Below are positions 52,715 to 61,170 of a stretch of DNA of 64,000 bases, piece after piece; the first letter of the stretch is position 1; each line of letters opens with the position of its first letter. Under the pieces are notes generated by a model. It did no database searches. It was not told the origin of the DNA and was given only the letters and a program-made list of their open reading frames with translations. A program made the position numbers and the translations under genes. The stretch is from Pokkaliibacter sp. MBI-7 (GTDB taxonomy: Bacteria > Pseudomonadota > Gammaproteobacteria > Pseudomonadales > Balneatricaceae): positions 2,108,501 to 2,172,500 of the forward strand of contig NZ_JARVTG010000001.1 of assembly GCF_029846635.1 (NCBI RefSeq). The letters run 5' to 3'.

Positions 52715-54121
52715 TTACACGGAGTAGTACATGTCCATCTCGATCGGGTGAGTGGTCATGTTCAGACGCTGTACGTCTGCTTTTTTCAGGGTGATGTAGG
52801 CGTCGATCACGTCGTCGGAGAACACACCACCTTTGGTCAGGAACGCACGGTCAGCGTCCAGGGCAGCCAGCGCTTCGCTCAGGCTTTCAGCCACGGTTGG
52901 GATTTCCTTGGCTTCTTCTGGAGGCAGATCGTACAGATCTTTGTCCATCGCTTCGCCCGGATGAATCTTGTTCTGGATACCGTCCAGACCAGCCATCATC
53001 AGTGCAGCGAAGCACAGGTAGGGGTTCGCGCCCGGATCAGGGAAACGAGTCTCGATACGACGAGCTTTGGGGCTCTGAACGTGAGGAATACGGATAGAGG
53101 CAGAGCGGTTACGGGCAGAGTAAGCCAGCATAACAGGTGCTTCAAAACCAGGAACCAGACGCTTGTAAGAGTTGGTCAGCGGGTTACAGAAAGCGTTCAG
53201 TGCTTTAGCGTGTTTGATGATACCGCCGATGTAATAGATCGCCATTTCAGACAGACCACCGTAGCCTTCACCTGCGAACAGGTTAACGCCATCTTTGGCC
53301 AGAGACTGGTGAACGTGCATACCTGAACCGTTATCACCTACGATGGGCTTAGGCATGAAAGTAGCCGTTTTGCCGTACAGGTGAGCGGTGTTGTGTACAC
53401 AGTACTTCAGGATCTGAGTCTTGTCAGCGCGACGTACCAGTGTGTCGAACTTGGTACCGATTTCGTTCTGACCAGCATTCGCCACTTCGTGGTGGTGAAC
53501 TTCTACTTCTACACCCATAGACTCCATGGCATTACACATGGCAGTACGCAGCTCGTGCGCAGAGTCAATGGGAGGAACGGGGAAATAACCGCCTTTAACA
53601 CGAGGACGGTGACCGGTATTGCCGCCATCAAATTCGTGGTCGGTTGCCCAGGCAGCTTCTTCAGATTTGATCTTGTAGCCACAGCCAGACATATCAACGT
53701 TCCAGGTGATGGAATCGAAGATAAAGAATTCGGGCTCAGGACCGAAGAAAGCGGTGTCAGCGATACCGGTTGACTTCAGGTACTCTTCCGCACGACGGGC
53801 CAAAGAACGAGGGTCACGCTCGTAACCTTCGCCGGTAGAAGGCTCAATGATGTCGCAATACAGGATCAGAGTAGGTTCTTCGGTGAAGGGATCCAGTACG
53901 GCAGAAGCGTCATCAGGACGCATGATCATGTCAGATGCCTGAATGCCTTTCCAACCAGAGATGGAAGAGCCGTCAAAAGCCTGACCATTTTCGAAGAATT
54001 CTTCGTCTACAGACGCAGCAGGAATGGTGACGTGCTGTTCTTTACCTTTGAAATCGGTAAAACGCAGGTCAACCCACTTAACACTATTTTCCTTGATCAG
54101 ATTCAGGGACTTAACTGACAT
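52715..54121 (-). CDS. glnA: Glutamine synthetase, type I
   Basis: This 468-residue enzyme makes glutamine from glutamate, ammonia and ATP. Signature regions are FDGSSISGWKGIQASDM (beta-grasp signature), FGPEPEFFIFDS, NGSGMHVHQSL with the active-site His, and RIPHVQSPKARRIETRFPD. The adenylylation site is present as DKDLYDLPPEEAKE, so activity is expected to be regulated by covalent modification. The start at 54121 follows GGAGACAG at 7-base spacing; an in-frame upstream ATG is not needed. The gene has its own sigma-54 promoter and NtrC sites upstream. Confidence 0.98.
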   Translation of the reverse strand: MSVKSLNLIKENSVKWVDLRFTDFKGKEQHVTIPAASVDEEFFENGQAFDGSSISGWKGIQASDMIMRPDDASAVLDPFTEEPTLILYCDIIEPSTGEGYERDPRSLARRAEEYLKSTGIADTAFFGPEPEFFIFDSITWNVDMSGCGYKIKSEEAAWATDHEFDGGNTGHRPRVKGGYFPVPPIDSAHELRTAMCNAMESMGVEVEVHHHEVANAGQNEIGTKFDTLVRRADKTQILKYCVHNTAHLYGKTATFMPKPIVGDNGSGMHVHQSLAKDGVNLFAGEGYGGLSEMAIYYIGGIIKHAKALNAFCNPLTNSYKRLVPGFEAPVMLAYSARNRSASIRIPHVQSPKARRIETRFPDPGANPYLCFAALMMAGLDGIQNKIHPGEAMDKDLYDLPPEEAKEIPTVAESLSEALAALDADRAFLTKGGVFSDDVIDAYITLKKADVQRLNMTTHPIEMDMYYSV

Positions 54122-54265
54122 GATCTGTCTCCGCAGTTTGGGGCAATGCACTACATAACGTGGTACAAATTCGGTTCTCTCAGCAACTTCATACTGCACC
54201 GGGCCTCTCGCAGACATCCGCTCAGATGTTTCTTAACTCACTGAGCATGGAATCCAGCCTCGGGT

Positions 54266-54291
54266 AAAAAAGCTGGAGGCTTGCGCCTCCA
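54266..54291 (-). terminator. Terminator-like hairpin in the glnA 5' leader
   Basis: On the minus strand TGGAGGC-GCAA-GCCTCCA forms a 7-bp stem with a GCAA tetraloop, then GC and a run of six T. It starts about 27 bases after the predicted sigma-54 start site and lies 145 bases before the glnA start codon. Its geometry is that of an intrinsic terminator. A competing pairing between TCCAGC and GCTGGA (54253-54277) is also possible. Function as an attenuator is inference. Confidence 0.6.
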
Positions 54292-54328
54292 TCAAAGTTG
54301 TTGCTGTCAACTGAGTCGCTTTATACAA

Positions 54329-54344
54329 AGCAACGCCTGTGCCA
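54329..54344 (-). promoter_or_regulatory. Sigma-54 promoter of glnA
   Basis: The minus strand reads TGGCAC, five bases, then TTGCT, an exact match to the consensus TGGCAC-N5-TTGCW. The predicted transcription start is near 54318, about 197 bases before the glnA ATG. Confidence 0.92.
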
Positions 54345-54384
54345 AATCAGCAAACCTTTGATTTATATAGATTTTAATTTCACG

Positions 54385-54518
54385 TGCACGCATTTTGCGC
54401 CATACACAGAACCAATATAGTGCACATTTATCAAATCATGCCACTTATTGGTGCATTCATTCTCCTTGTGAAGTATTGCAAGCAGATAAAAGGAGAAGAT
54501 TGGCGCAAATTTGGTGCA
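54385..54518 (-). promoter_or_regulatory. NtrC binding sites upstream of glnA
   Basis: The best site is TGCACTATATTGGTTCT (minus strand, 54408-54424). Another is TGCACCAATAAGTGGCA (54439-54455), whose centre is 31 bases away, three helical turns as in Escherichia coli glnA. Weaker similar sequences lie at 54385-54401 and 54502-54518. All are upstream of the sigma-54 promoter at activator distances. Confidence 0.72.
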
Positions 54519-54732
54519 ACCACGCCACTCAGAACAGGCGATCCTGCCCCTTACTCTGCTGATCAGGCTTCTCATATGAAGCCACTGTAATAAAGACGTG
54601 ATGTTCTGCGGATATAACGCGACGCCATTGAGAGGCGATCACTTTGCGCATGACATAAAGGCACAGAAGAAAAAATGGCTAATATATCGCCACATTATTG
54701 AATTGACAGTCACCAAGATGACCGGAGTCAAG

Positions 54733-54738
54733 TATAAT
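54733..54738 (+). promoter_or_regulatory. Candidate -10 box for typA
   Basis: A perfect TATAAT lies 53 bases before the typA start codon. No good -35 is at 16-18 bases; the TTGACA upstream is 24 bases away. An activator or weak -35 is implied. Confidence 0.45.
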
Positions 54739-54791
54739 GCCGGTTTTCCGTCTGCCCTGAGCAGACTCTGTAAACAAGCAGGATTTCCCTT

Positions 54792-56600
54792 GTGATCGAG
54801 AAATTACGCAATATCGCCATTATTGCCCACGTTGACCATGGTAAGACAACACTGGTCGATAAATTGCTGCAGCAGTCCGGCACCCTTACCCGCCGTGATG
54901 AGGGTCAGGAGCGCCTGATGGACTCCAACGACCAGGAAAAGGAACGCGGCATTACCATCCTGGCCAAGAACACTGCCATCAACTGGAACGGCTATCGCAT
55001 CAATATCGTCGATACCCCCGGACACGCGGACTTCGGTGGCGAAGTAGAACGCGTATTGTCGATGGTTGACTCTGTACTGTTGCTGGTCGACGCGGTTGAT
55101 GGCCCCATGCCTCAAACGCGCTTCGTTACTCAGAAAGCCTTTGCTCGCGGCCTCAAGCCTATCGTTGTCATCAACAAGGTTGACCGTCCAGGCGCTCGCC
55201 CTGACTGGGTTGTAGATCAGGTATTTGATCTGTTTGACCGTCTTGGCGCTACTGATGAGCAGCTGGATTTCCCTATCATTTATGCTTCAGCATTGAATGG
55301 TATCGCTGGTACCTCTCATGAAGACCTGGCTGCCGATATGACTCCGCTGTTTGAGGCAATCGTCAATCTGGTTCCAGCACCCGCTGTTGATGCCGATGGC
55401 GCCTTCCAGATGCAGATCTCTGCTCTTGATTACAACTCTTATCTGGGCATTATCGGTATCGGCCGTGTTAGCCGTGGCCGCATCCGCACCAACACTCCGA
55501 TCAAAGCCGTTGATATCGATGGCAAAGTCCGTTCTGGTCGCGTTCTGAGCGTGATGGGCTATTTGGGCCTGGAGCGTATCGAAGTACCAGAAGCGGAAGC
55601 AGGTGACATCATCTGTGTTACCGGTATGGACGAGCTCAACATCTCCGACACACTGTGTGCCTCCGATGCCGTTGAAGCACTGCCTCCCCTGACCGTAGAC
55701 GAACCTACCGTCAGCATGTGCTTCCAGGTAAACGACTCTCCGTTCGCTGGCCGTGAAGGTAAGTTTGTCACGTCGCGCAACATCAAAGAGCGTCTTGAGC
55801 GCGAACTGTTGCACAACGTAGCTCTGCGTGTACGCCAGGGCGATACCCCAGACAAGTTCATCGTCTCTGGCCGTGGTGAACTGCACCTGTCAGTGCTGAT
55901 CGAAACCATGCGCCGTGAAGGCTATGAACTGGCAGTATCTCGTCCTGAAGTTATTCAGAAAGAGATCGACGGTGTGCTGATGGAGCCATTTGAGCAGGTA
56001 GTCGTCGACTGTGAAGAAGCCTACCAGGGCCCTGTCATGGAAGAGATGGGCCGCCGCAAAGGCGACCTGCGTGACATGCAGATCGATGGTGCTGGTCGCG
56101 TCCGTATTGAATACCGCATTCCCTCACGTGGCCTGATTGGCTTCCGTAACCAGTTCCTGACCCTGACCTCTGGTACCGGTATCATGACTTCAAGCTTCGA
56201 CAGCTATGATGAAGTGAAAGCCGGTCCAGCAGTACAGCGTATCAATGGCGTCATGATTTCCAACATTACCGGCAAGAGCCTGGCTTACGCCCTGTTCAGT
56301 CTGCAGGACCGTGGTCGCATGTTCATTGCTCCCAACCTGGAAGTGTATGAAGGCCAGGTGATCGGTCTGCACAGCCGTGGCAACGACCTCACCGTCAACC
56401 CCACCAAGGCCAAGCAACTGACCAACGTGCGCGCCTCTGGTAGCGATGAGAACATCCTGCTGACTCCACCGGTACGCCACTCTCTGGAACAGGCTCTGGA
56501 ATTCATTGAAGATGATGAACTGGTGGAAATCACACCAAAGAGCATTCGCATCCGTAAGAAATTCCTGACTGAGAACGAGCGCAAACGCGCCTCTCGTTAA
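54792..56600 (+). CDS. typA: Ribosome-associated GTPase TypA/BipA
   Basis: This 602-residue translational GTPase is related to EF-G and helps 50S assembly and stress responses. GTP motifs are AHVDHGKTTLVDKLL (G1), RGITI (G2), DTPGHADFGGEVERV (G3) and VVINKVDRPGARPD (G4). The C-terminal BipA-specific domain has GFRNQFLTLTSGTGIMTS and the RKKFLTENERKR tail. The start is GTG at 54792, in the context CAGGATTTCCCTT-GTG, matching the family start MIEKLRNIAIIAHVD. It is divergent from glnA, the usual gammaproteobacterial arrangement. Confidence 0.97.
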   Translation: MIEKLRNIAIIAHVDHGKTTLVDKLLQQSGTLTRRDEGQERLMDSNDQEKERGITILAKNTAINWNGYRINIVDTPGHADFGGEVERVLSMVDSVLLLVDAVDGPMPQTRFVTQKAFARGLKPIVVINKVDRPGARPDWVVDQVFDLFDRLGATDEQLDFPIIYASALNGIAGTSHEDLAADMTPLFEAIVNLVPAPAVDADGAFQMQISALDYNSYLGIIGIGRVSRGRIRTNTPIKAVDIDGKVRSGRVLSVMGYLGLERIEVPEAEAGDIICVTGMDELNISDTLCASDAVEALPPLTVDEPTVSMCFQVNDSPFAGREGKFVTSRNIKERLERELLHNVALRVRQGDTPDKFIVSGRGELHLSVLIETMRREGYELAVSRPEVIQKEIDGVLMEPFEQVVVDCEEAYQGPVMEEMGRRKGDLRDMQIDGAGRVRIEYRIPSRGLIGFRNQFLTLTSGTGIMTSSFDSYDEVKAGPAVQRINGVMISNITGKSLAYALFSLQDRGRMFIAPNLEVYEGQVIGLHSRGNDLTVNPTKAKQLTNVRASGSDENILLTPPVRHSLEQALEFIEDDELVEITPKSIRIRKKFLTENERKRASR

Positions 56601-56618
56601 TTTCTTCGCCTGCCCTGC

Positions 56619-56654
56619 AAAAAGCCCCTGCCTCGGAAGAGCCAGGGGCTTTTT
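56619..56654 (+). terminator. typA terminator
   Basis: AAAAAGCCCCTG / CAGGGGCTTTTT form a 12-bp stem (loop of 12) ending in TTTTT, 19 bases after the typA stop codon. It can act in both directions. Confidence 0.92.
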
Positions 56655-56760
56655 CATGCTGTCTTACCGCTATATCGATTCTGGATAAAACAAGACTCAC
56701 TTTACCTGACCTATACTGTGGCTAAATGTCGTTAAGCACATTTAGAAAGGGTGGGTCACG

Positions 56761-57737
56761 ATGCACATTCTCTTTCCTGAAATTGGGCCTTATGCGCAGC
56801 ACAAGCTAGCTGTTGACCCTCTGCATACGCTCTATATAGAAGAATGTGGTTATCCCGGAGGCATCCCTGTCCTTGTCATTCACGGTGGCCCAGGCAGCGG
56901 CTGTAACAGTGCTGACCGACGTTTCTTTGATCCTGGCCGCTTCCGCATCATTCTCTTTGATCAGCGTGGCTGTGGCCGTTCTACGCCGCACGGCAGCCTT
57001 GTCAATAACACAACACACCATCTCGTTGATGACATTGAGGCTATCCGCCGCTATCTGGGCATTGAACAATGGCTACTGTTTGCAGGCTCATGGGGAGCGG
57101 CCCTGGCACTAAGTTACGCACAGCGTCAGCCGCAGCAGGTTTCTGGATGTATTCTGCGTGGTACTTTCCTCTGCCGGCCAAAAGATATCGACTGGAGCTA
57201 TGCTGCCGGCCAAAAGATATCGACTGGAGCTATGCTGCCGGAAATGGCGCTAGCAGATTGTTCCCCGATATTTGGGACGCACTTTTGCAGCCTTTAAAGG
57301 ATCAAGAAAAGTCAGCCGTTTTGCCTGCCTATTACCGGCGATTGCAAAGCGGCAATGAATTAGAAGCCATGCAAGCTGCTCGTAGCTGGAATCAGTGGTT
57401 ACGACGCTCCTTTGCAGACCCTCAAAGCCAGCTTGGACATGAGCATGAGGATCAATTAGCCAAAGCCCGCATTCATACCCATTATCTGATTAATTATGGC
57501 TTTCTAAAGGAGCACCCCATCCTGGATGCCATGGAAACAATTCGACATATACCTGCCATTTTGATCCATGGCCGCCTGGATACAGTGTGTCCAATTGAAC
57601 AGTCTTATTTACTGCACAAACACTGGCCTAATGCAGAGCTGCATATTGTCCATCAGGCAGGTCACAGCGCGTTTGAGGCGGGTATTCTTGATAACCTGGT
57701 CAGAGCCACGCACTATTTCTCACTTAAATTGGCCTGA
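56761..57737 (+). pseudogene. pip: Proline iminopeptidase, broken by a 32-bp tandem duplication
   Basis: This alpha/beta-hydrolase cleaves N-terminal proline from peptides. The first 140 residues are normal, with the oxyanion motif HGGPGSG, FDQRGCGRSTPHG and the nucleophile region FAGSWGAALALSYAQ. At 57171-57241 a 32-bp unit is repeated in tandem, which shifts the frame. The original frame runs on to a stop at 57297. The missing rest (RLFPDIWDALLQPLKD, then the catalytic HGRLDTVCPIEQS and HQAGHSA) continues in another frame to 57737. Removing one unit restores a single protein of about 314 residues, normal for the family. Only a slipped or recombined copy would give active enzyme. Confidence 0.93.
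57171..57241. repeat. Tandem duplication (2 x 32 bp plus 7 bp) inside pip
   Basis: Units at 57171-57202 and 57203-57234 are identical; a further 7 bases (CTGCCGG, 57235-57241) match the unit start. The ancestral unit was therefore flanked by the 7-bp direct repeat CTGCCGG, a natural substrate for slipped-strand duplication. 32 is not a multiple of three. Confidence 0.97.
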
Positions 57738-57790
57738 CGGCTAGCAAGTGCTATTAACTGGCACATCACAACAAAGATGAAGGACTCAAA

Positions 57791-58231
57791 GTGAAAGCCC
57801 TTATTCAACGAGTACAGACTGCCAAAGTTGAGGTCTCCGGGAAGACCATTGGCCAAATCGACAAAGGTATTATGCTGCTACTTGGGATTGAGAAAGGTGA
57901 TGATGAAAGCAAGGCAGACTGGTTGCTTGAGCGCATTCTAAACTACCGTATCTTTGCAGATGACAAACAGCGTATGAACCTGAGTCTGCGCGATATACAA
58001 GGTGGCTTGCTAATAGTCTCGCAATTCACTCTAGTTGCAGATACTCGAAAAGGCTTACGCCCAAGCTTTTCTGAGGGAGCGGACCCTATATCAGGAGAGC
58101 GTCTATACGATTATTTTATAGACCGTGCTCATAGCATTTATGAACATGTCAGTACTGGAAGCTTTGGGGCAGATATGCAAGTCAGTTTGATAAACGATGG
58201 GCCTGTGACCTTTTGGCTGGAAACAAAATAA
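57791..58231 (+). CDS. dtd: D-aminoacyl-tRNA deacylase
   Basis: This 146-residue enzyme removes D-amino acids from mischarged tRNA. It starts KALIQRVQTAKVEVSGK and carries the catalytic SQFTLVADTRKGLRPSF with the conserved SQFTL, plus GSFGADMQVSLINDGPVTFW at the end (GP-cis-Pro motif). The start codon is GTG, preceded by AAGGA at a 6-base distance. It sits just after pip, the usual neighbour order in gammaproteobacteria. The base composition is clearly more AT-rich than that of typA and the upstream genes. Confidence 0.95.
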   Translation: MKALIQRVQTAKVEVSGKTIGQIDKGIMLLLGIEKGDDESKADWLLERILNYRIFADDKQRMNLSLRDIQGGLLIVSQFTLVADTRKGLRPSFSEGADPISGERLYDYFIDRAHSIYEHVSTGSFGADMQVSLINDGPVTFWLETK

Positions 58232-58372
58232 ATTGTGCAGTGCAAATCATGAATGAGGAAACATTACCTTACACGCCAGAAACAATAATGATTAAGCCTA
58301 TTGGCGAATCTAATAAAATTTAGGCTATAATCCGACCATTACATATTCCCTTATTAAAACGGTTGGTGAGCC

Positions 58373-58708
58373 ATGAAATATTCAGATTTACAATCTCTGT
58401 CTCTGTCCGAACTTGAAGCGCTGCAGGCCGATGTCGAAAAAGCCTTGGATCAGAAAAAACAGCAAGCTCAGGTAATCGATCAAATTAAAGCCATGGCGCT
58501 AGAGAATGGCATCCCATTTGAATCTGTTCTGAGTGAACTTCAGGGCTCCGTACGCAAAACCACTGGCGTAAAATCCAAATCAGCTCCTCAATATTACAAT
58601 CCTGCTGATCCAAGCCAGACTTGGACTGGCAAAGGTCGTAAGCCAAAATGGATTGAAGAAGCACTGAACAACGGCTCAGATCTGGAAGATTTCCGTATTG
58701 CCGGTTAA
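58373..58708 (+). CDS. H-NS-family nucleoid protein
   Basis: This 111-residue protein is of the H-NS family, the group common in beta- and gammaproteobacteria outside the enterics. An N-terminal helical oligomerisation region (about 1-60: SLSELEALQADVEKALDQKK) precedes a C-terminal DNA-binding motif YYNPADPSQTWTGKGRKPKW. The latter is the conserved NPxxPxxTWxGKGRxPxW core. It should bind AT-rich DNA and silence transferred genes. It is monocistronic, with its own terminator. Confidence 0.93.
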   Translation: MKYSDLQSLSLSELEALQADVEKALDQKKQQAQVIDQIKAMALENGIPFESVLSELQGSVRKTTGVKSKSAPQYYNPADPSQTWTGKGRKPKWIEEALNNGSDLEDFRIAG

Positions 58709-58722
58709 TGTTTTACGGATAT

Positions 58723-58750
58723 AAAAAGCGGGCCTAATGCCCGCTTTTTT
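58723..58750 (+). terminator. Terminator after the H-NS-family gene
   Basis: AAAAAGCGGGC / GCCCGCTTTTTT form a strong stem with a 5-base loop and six T. It also lies 14 bases past the stop of the convergent GntR gene, so it probably serves both. Confidence 0.94.
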
Positions 58751-58763
58751 CTTGATATATAAG

Positions 58764-59480
58764 TCAGAGTATCTGCTTCTGATTCAACGTAGCGTAAATA
58801 ACCGTCACTGGCATCAAAATATGCTGCCTCACTAAATCTACAGCCTCCTCTTTACGCCTTTGCAGTACGATATCGATCAGCCGTTGATGATCGATTTGGC
58901 TTCGGGCTAAAGAGTGTAAATCCAATACGGTTTCCTTTAACCAGAGCTGTCGATACCTCTCTGCTCGCGTATAAAGCATTAGCCGAACATCCAGCAACTG
59001 CGGAGACTTACACCCCAAGACGATCGCCTCATGTAAGTTGCGATGACATAACTCCCAACGGGCAACACGCTCTCCGTCAGGGACAGTCTGATCAACCTTA
59101 GACAAACGATAGGCGGCACCGACAATACCTGCCTCCCAGGCATCATCCCCTCGCTCAATTGCAAAAGCAGTAATACTAGCCTCAACTTCACTGCGAGCCT
59201 CGTAGATTGAAGTGAGCTCGTCTCTAGATATAGGACTAGCACGGAACCCACGCTGGCTCTCTGCGACGACCAATCTCTCAGTGATGAGTTGTGACAAAGC
59301 CTCCCGAATGGGACTACTTCCGACACCGTATCGCTGTTTTAAGCTGGAGATAAGCAACTTTTCACCCGGTAGGAATATACCCCGAATAATATCCTCACGT
59401 AGTTGGGATACAATCACAGAACTTTGATTCTGCCGCTGGCTATCTGCTGCTTTATGCTCAGTCGAAGTCAACTCGTACAT
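58764..59480 (-). CDS. GntR-family (FadR/FCD subgroup) transcriptional regulator
   Basis: This 238-residue regulator has an N-terminal winged helix with IIRGIFLPGEKLLISSLKQR and YGVGSSPIREALSQLITERL, and an all-helical FCD ligand domain (about 95-230). The FCD part has YEARSEVEASITAFAIERGD and RWELCHRNLHEAIVLGCKSP, with the HxNLHEA pattern that contributes metal or ligand contacts. The ending RRKEEAVDLVRQHI is typical. ATG 59480 is preferred over TTG 59492. Its target is not apparent; the neighbours are an H-NS-like gene (convergent) and an alkyltransferase-like gene (divergent). Confidence 0.9.
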   Translation of the reverse strand: MYELTSTEHKAADSQRQNQSSVIVSQLREDIIRGIFLPGEKLLISSLKQRYGVGSSPIREALSQLITERLVVAESQRGFRASPISRDELTSIYEARSEVEASITAFAIERGDDAWEAGIVGAAYRLSKVDQTVPDGERVARWELCHRNLHEAIVLGCKSPQLLDVRLMLYTRAERYRQLWLKETVLDLHSLARSQIDHQRLIDIVLQRRKEEAVDLVRQHILMPVTVIYATLNQKQIL

Positions 59481-59586
59481 AGACCATCCCAAACCGTATG
59501 GAAATCAGAGTATACGCCTTCACTAAATACACAAGCGATAGGCCGTCATGCTCTGCATACGCTAATTAGCAGAGGTCCCAAGACTT

Positions 59587-60027
59587 ATGAATCAGGCTAT
59601 CTGGCACTATCGTCTAAGTGAGCTGATGTTAAAGCATTTACCTTATGGTCGAGTGACATCTTATGGGCAACTAGCCCGTCTTGCGGGAATGGGGCGTCAG
59701 GCACGCTGGGTTGGCCGCTGGATGGGGTTAAATAGTAGGGAGTTAGCATTACCTTGGTTCAGAGTGCTCCGTAGTGGAGGTCAACTCCCTTTCAGCCATG
59801 AGAGTGCTGAGGGCCAAGATTTCATTCATCATCTTCAGGAAGAGAATATTGTCGTTCATAAAAACCACGTAGACTGGCAAATCTATGCTTGGTTACCAAA
59901 CATTGTCGATGAAGAAGGCTGGCTCATGTGGGCCGAACATTCTGGCCTCTATTCTCTAGAAAAACCTATTAACCCAGAGAATGACCCACTTACTAAAACA
60001 TCACATAAGCTAAAACCCCATAACTAA
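59587..60027 (+). CDS. atl: Alkyltransferase-like protein (MGMT fold, no catalytic Cys)
   Basis: This 146-residue protein has the DNA-binding half of O6-alkylguanine-DNA alkyltransferases: LKHLPYGRVTSYGQLARLAG, then RWVGRWMGLN, then LPWFRVLRSGGQL near residues 55-67. In the repair enzyme this is PCHRV with the acceptor Cys; here Trp replaces the Cys (PWFRV), the mark of ATL proteins, which bind alkylated bases and hand them to nucleotide excision repair. The C-terminal tail (about 40 residues) is longer than in short ATLs. It lies 26 bases upstream of an IS3-type element. Confidence 0.9.
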   Translation: MNQAIWHYRLSELMLKHLPYGRVTSYGQLARLAGMGRQARWVGRWMGLNSRELALPWFRVLRSGGQLPFSHESAEGQDFIHHLQEENIVVHKNHVDWQIYAWLPNIVDEEGWLMWAEHSGLYSLEKPINPENDPLTKTSHKLKPHN

Positions 60028-60029
60028 AC

Positions 60030-60617
60030 CTATTTTTCGTATCTGCCTGTCTGTGTAGTGGTCCAACTATTTCCGGACAGCTTCTTAGCTTCTTTTTCCC
60101 TCATCACCGGGGTTAAACCACCGTTGTGGCAATGAGGTCTCTGTTCGTTGTAATAGCTCATCAGGTAGTCCCCAATATCCTTGATCGCCTGATCCAGGCT
60201 GGTGTATCCACACTTCGGTACCCACTCACTTTTCACACTGCAAAAGAGCCACTCCATAGGTGCATTATCCCAGCCGTTACCACGCTTGCCGCCACAGCCG
60301 CTGGCGGTATTCCAGACTGCTGTACTGACACCCCTGGTCGGACGACCAGCCATCTCCAGTGCCCGCAAGGTCTGCGTCGTATCCACACTGGCAGATATCG
60401 CCCCCACCACTCGACGGGCATAAAGGTCCATTACAACAGCAAGATAGGACCACTGCTCACCCGTCCAGATGTAGGTGATATCGCCACACCACACCTGATT
60501 GGGCTGCACGGTATCAAAAGCACGATCCAGACGATTCGGCACCACCGCATGCACCTGCCGGGCCTGTTTATAACGATGTTTCCCCGGTTGACAGCTCATG
60601 AGACCGGCTTCCGCCAT
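60030..60617 (-). pseudogene. IS3-family OrfB (integrase core) remnant
   Basis: The sequence matches the rve integrase core: VWCGDITYIWTGEQWSYLAV contains the first catalytic Asp, and WDNAPMEWLFCSVKSEW precedes the region with the catalytic Glu. After residue 96 the frame is damaged. The segment between ALEMA and RGNGWDNAP is shortened, and reads CQYSSLEYRQRLWR only in another frame, so the middle Asp (HSDQG) has been deleted. The upstream part of OrfB (60618-60820) is scattered over frames with stops. The reading frame's stop at 60030 lies slightly outside the element. Confidence 0.87.
60051..60053. repeat. Left target-site duplication of IS3 element (CTG)
   Basis: CTG occurs just outside both ends of the element (also 61171-61173). 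A 3-bp duplication is normal for IS3-family insertions; three bases alone could match by chance. Confidence 0.6.
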
Positions 60618-61170
60618 CAGACGTGTGCCTTGTGCCGTCCCATCTCAACGCCCTGCATGGCCACGTACGAACACCGGCAGAACCCTGTCTGGCAGCATCG
60701 CTCTTTTTTGGCGGTCATAGTAGGTCAATGTCGGTAGCTCAAACGACTCACACAACGGGGTTACAGGCCAGTCATCACTGAACGAACGGACCAGCACCTG
60801 AACTTGATCTCGTCCGACATCAAGAGCGCGGTAGCTTTTTTAGTATCTCTTTCTCCATTTCCAAACGCTGGATACGCTTTTGTAGCTCCGGAATCTGGAG
60901 CTGCTCAGGGGTTAATGCCTGGCTCCCTGAGAGCACCACACCATTCTGTTCACGTTCCACCTGTTTGATCCAGCGCCGAAGCGCTGTAGGGCCGCCCCCC
61001 AGTGCCTGACAGGCCTCCGTTACGGAATAGCCGTTCTGGTCACTAACGCGACGGCCTCCAGCTTGAACTCTGGAGTAAAGGACTGACGATGTTTGCTCAT
61101 AAACAAGACACCTCACTGAGCGCGTTAGAATAACGCTTTATTGAGTGTCCGAAATCATTGAGCCACTACA
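60054..61170 (-). mobile_element. Degenerate IS3-family insertion sequence
   Basis: The ends TGTAGTGG(TCCAA)... and, inverted, TGTAGTGG(CTCAA)... mark a 1117-bp element flanked by CTG on both sides. Inside are remnants of OrfA and OrfB in minus-strand order. Multiple frameshifts and a deletion make it inactive. IS3 ends typically begin TG and end CA, as here. Confidence 0.88.
60820..61116 (-). pseudogene. IS3-family OrfA (helix-turn-helix) remnant
   Basis: This 98-codon frame contains the OrfA helix-turn-helix and leucine-zipper part: YSVTEACQALGGGPTALRRW, then LTPEQLQIPELQKRIQRLEM and EKEILKK. The N-terminal segment, which should read as a transposase start (KHRQSFTPEFKLEA-like), is in another frame, and an early frameshift is implied. 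The end (ILKKLPRS) should have continued towards the OrfA/OrfB overlap. Confidence 0.82.

Noticed and set aside
57069..57737. Second separate hydrolase gene after a short pip gene
   Set aside because: It is the C-terminal half of the same protein in a shifted frame; joining by removal of one repeat unit gives one normal Pip.
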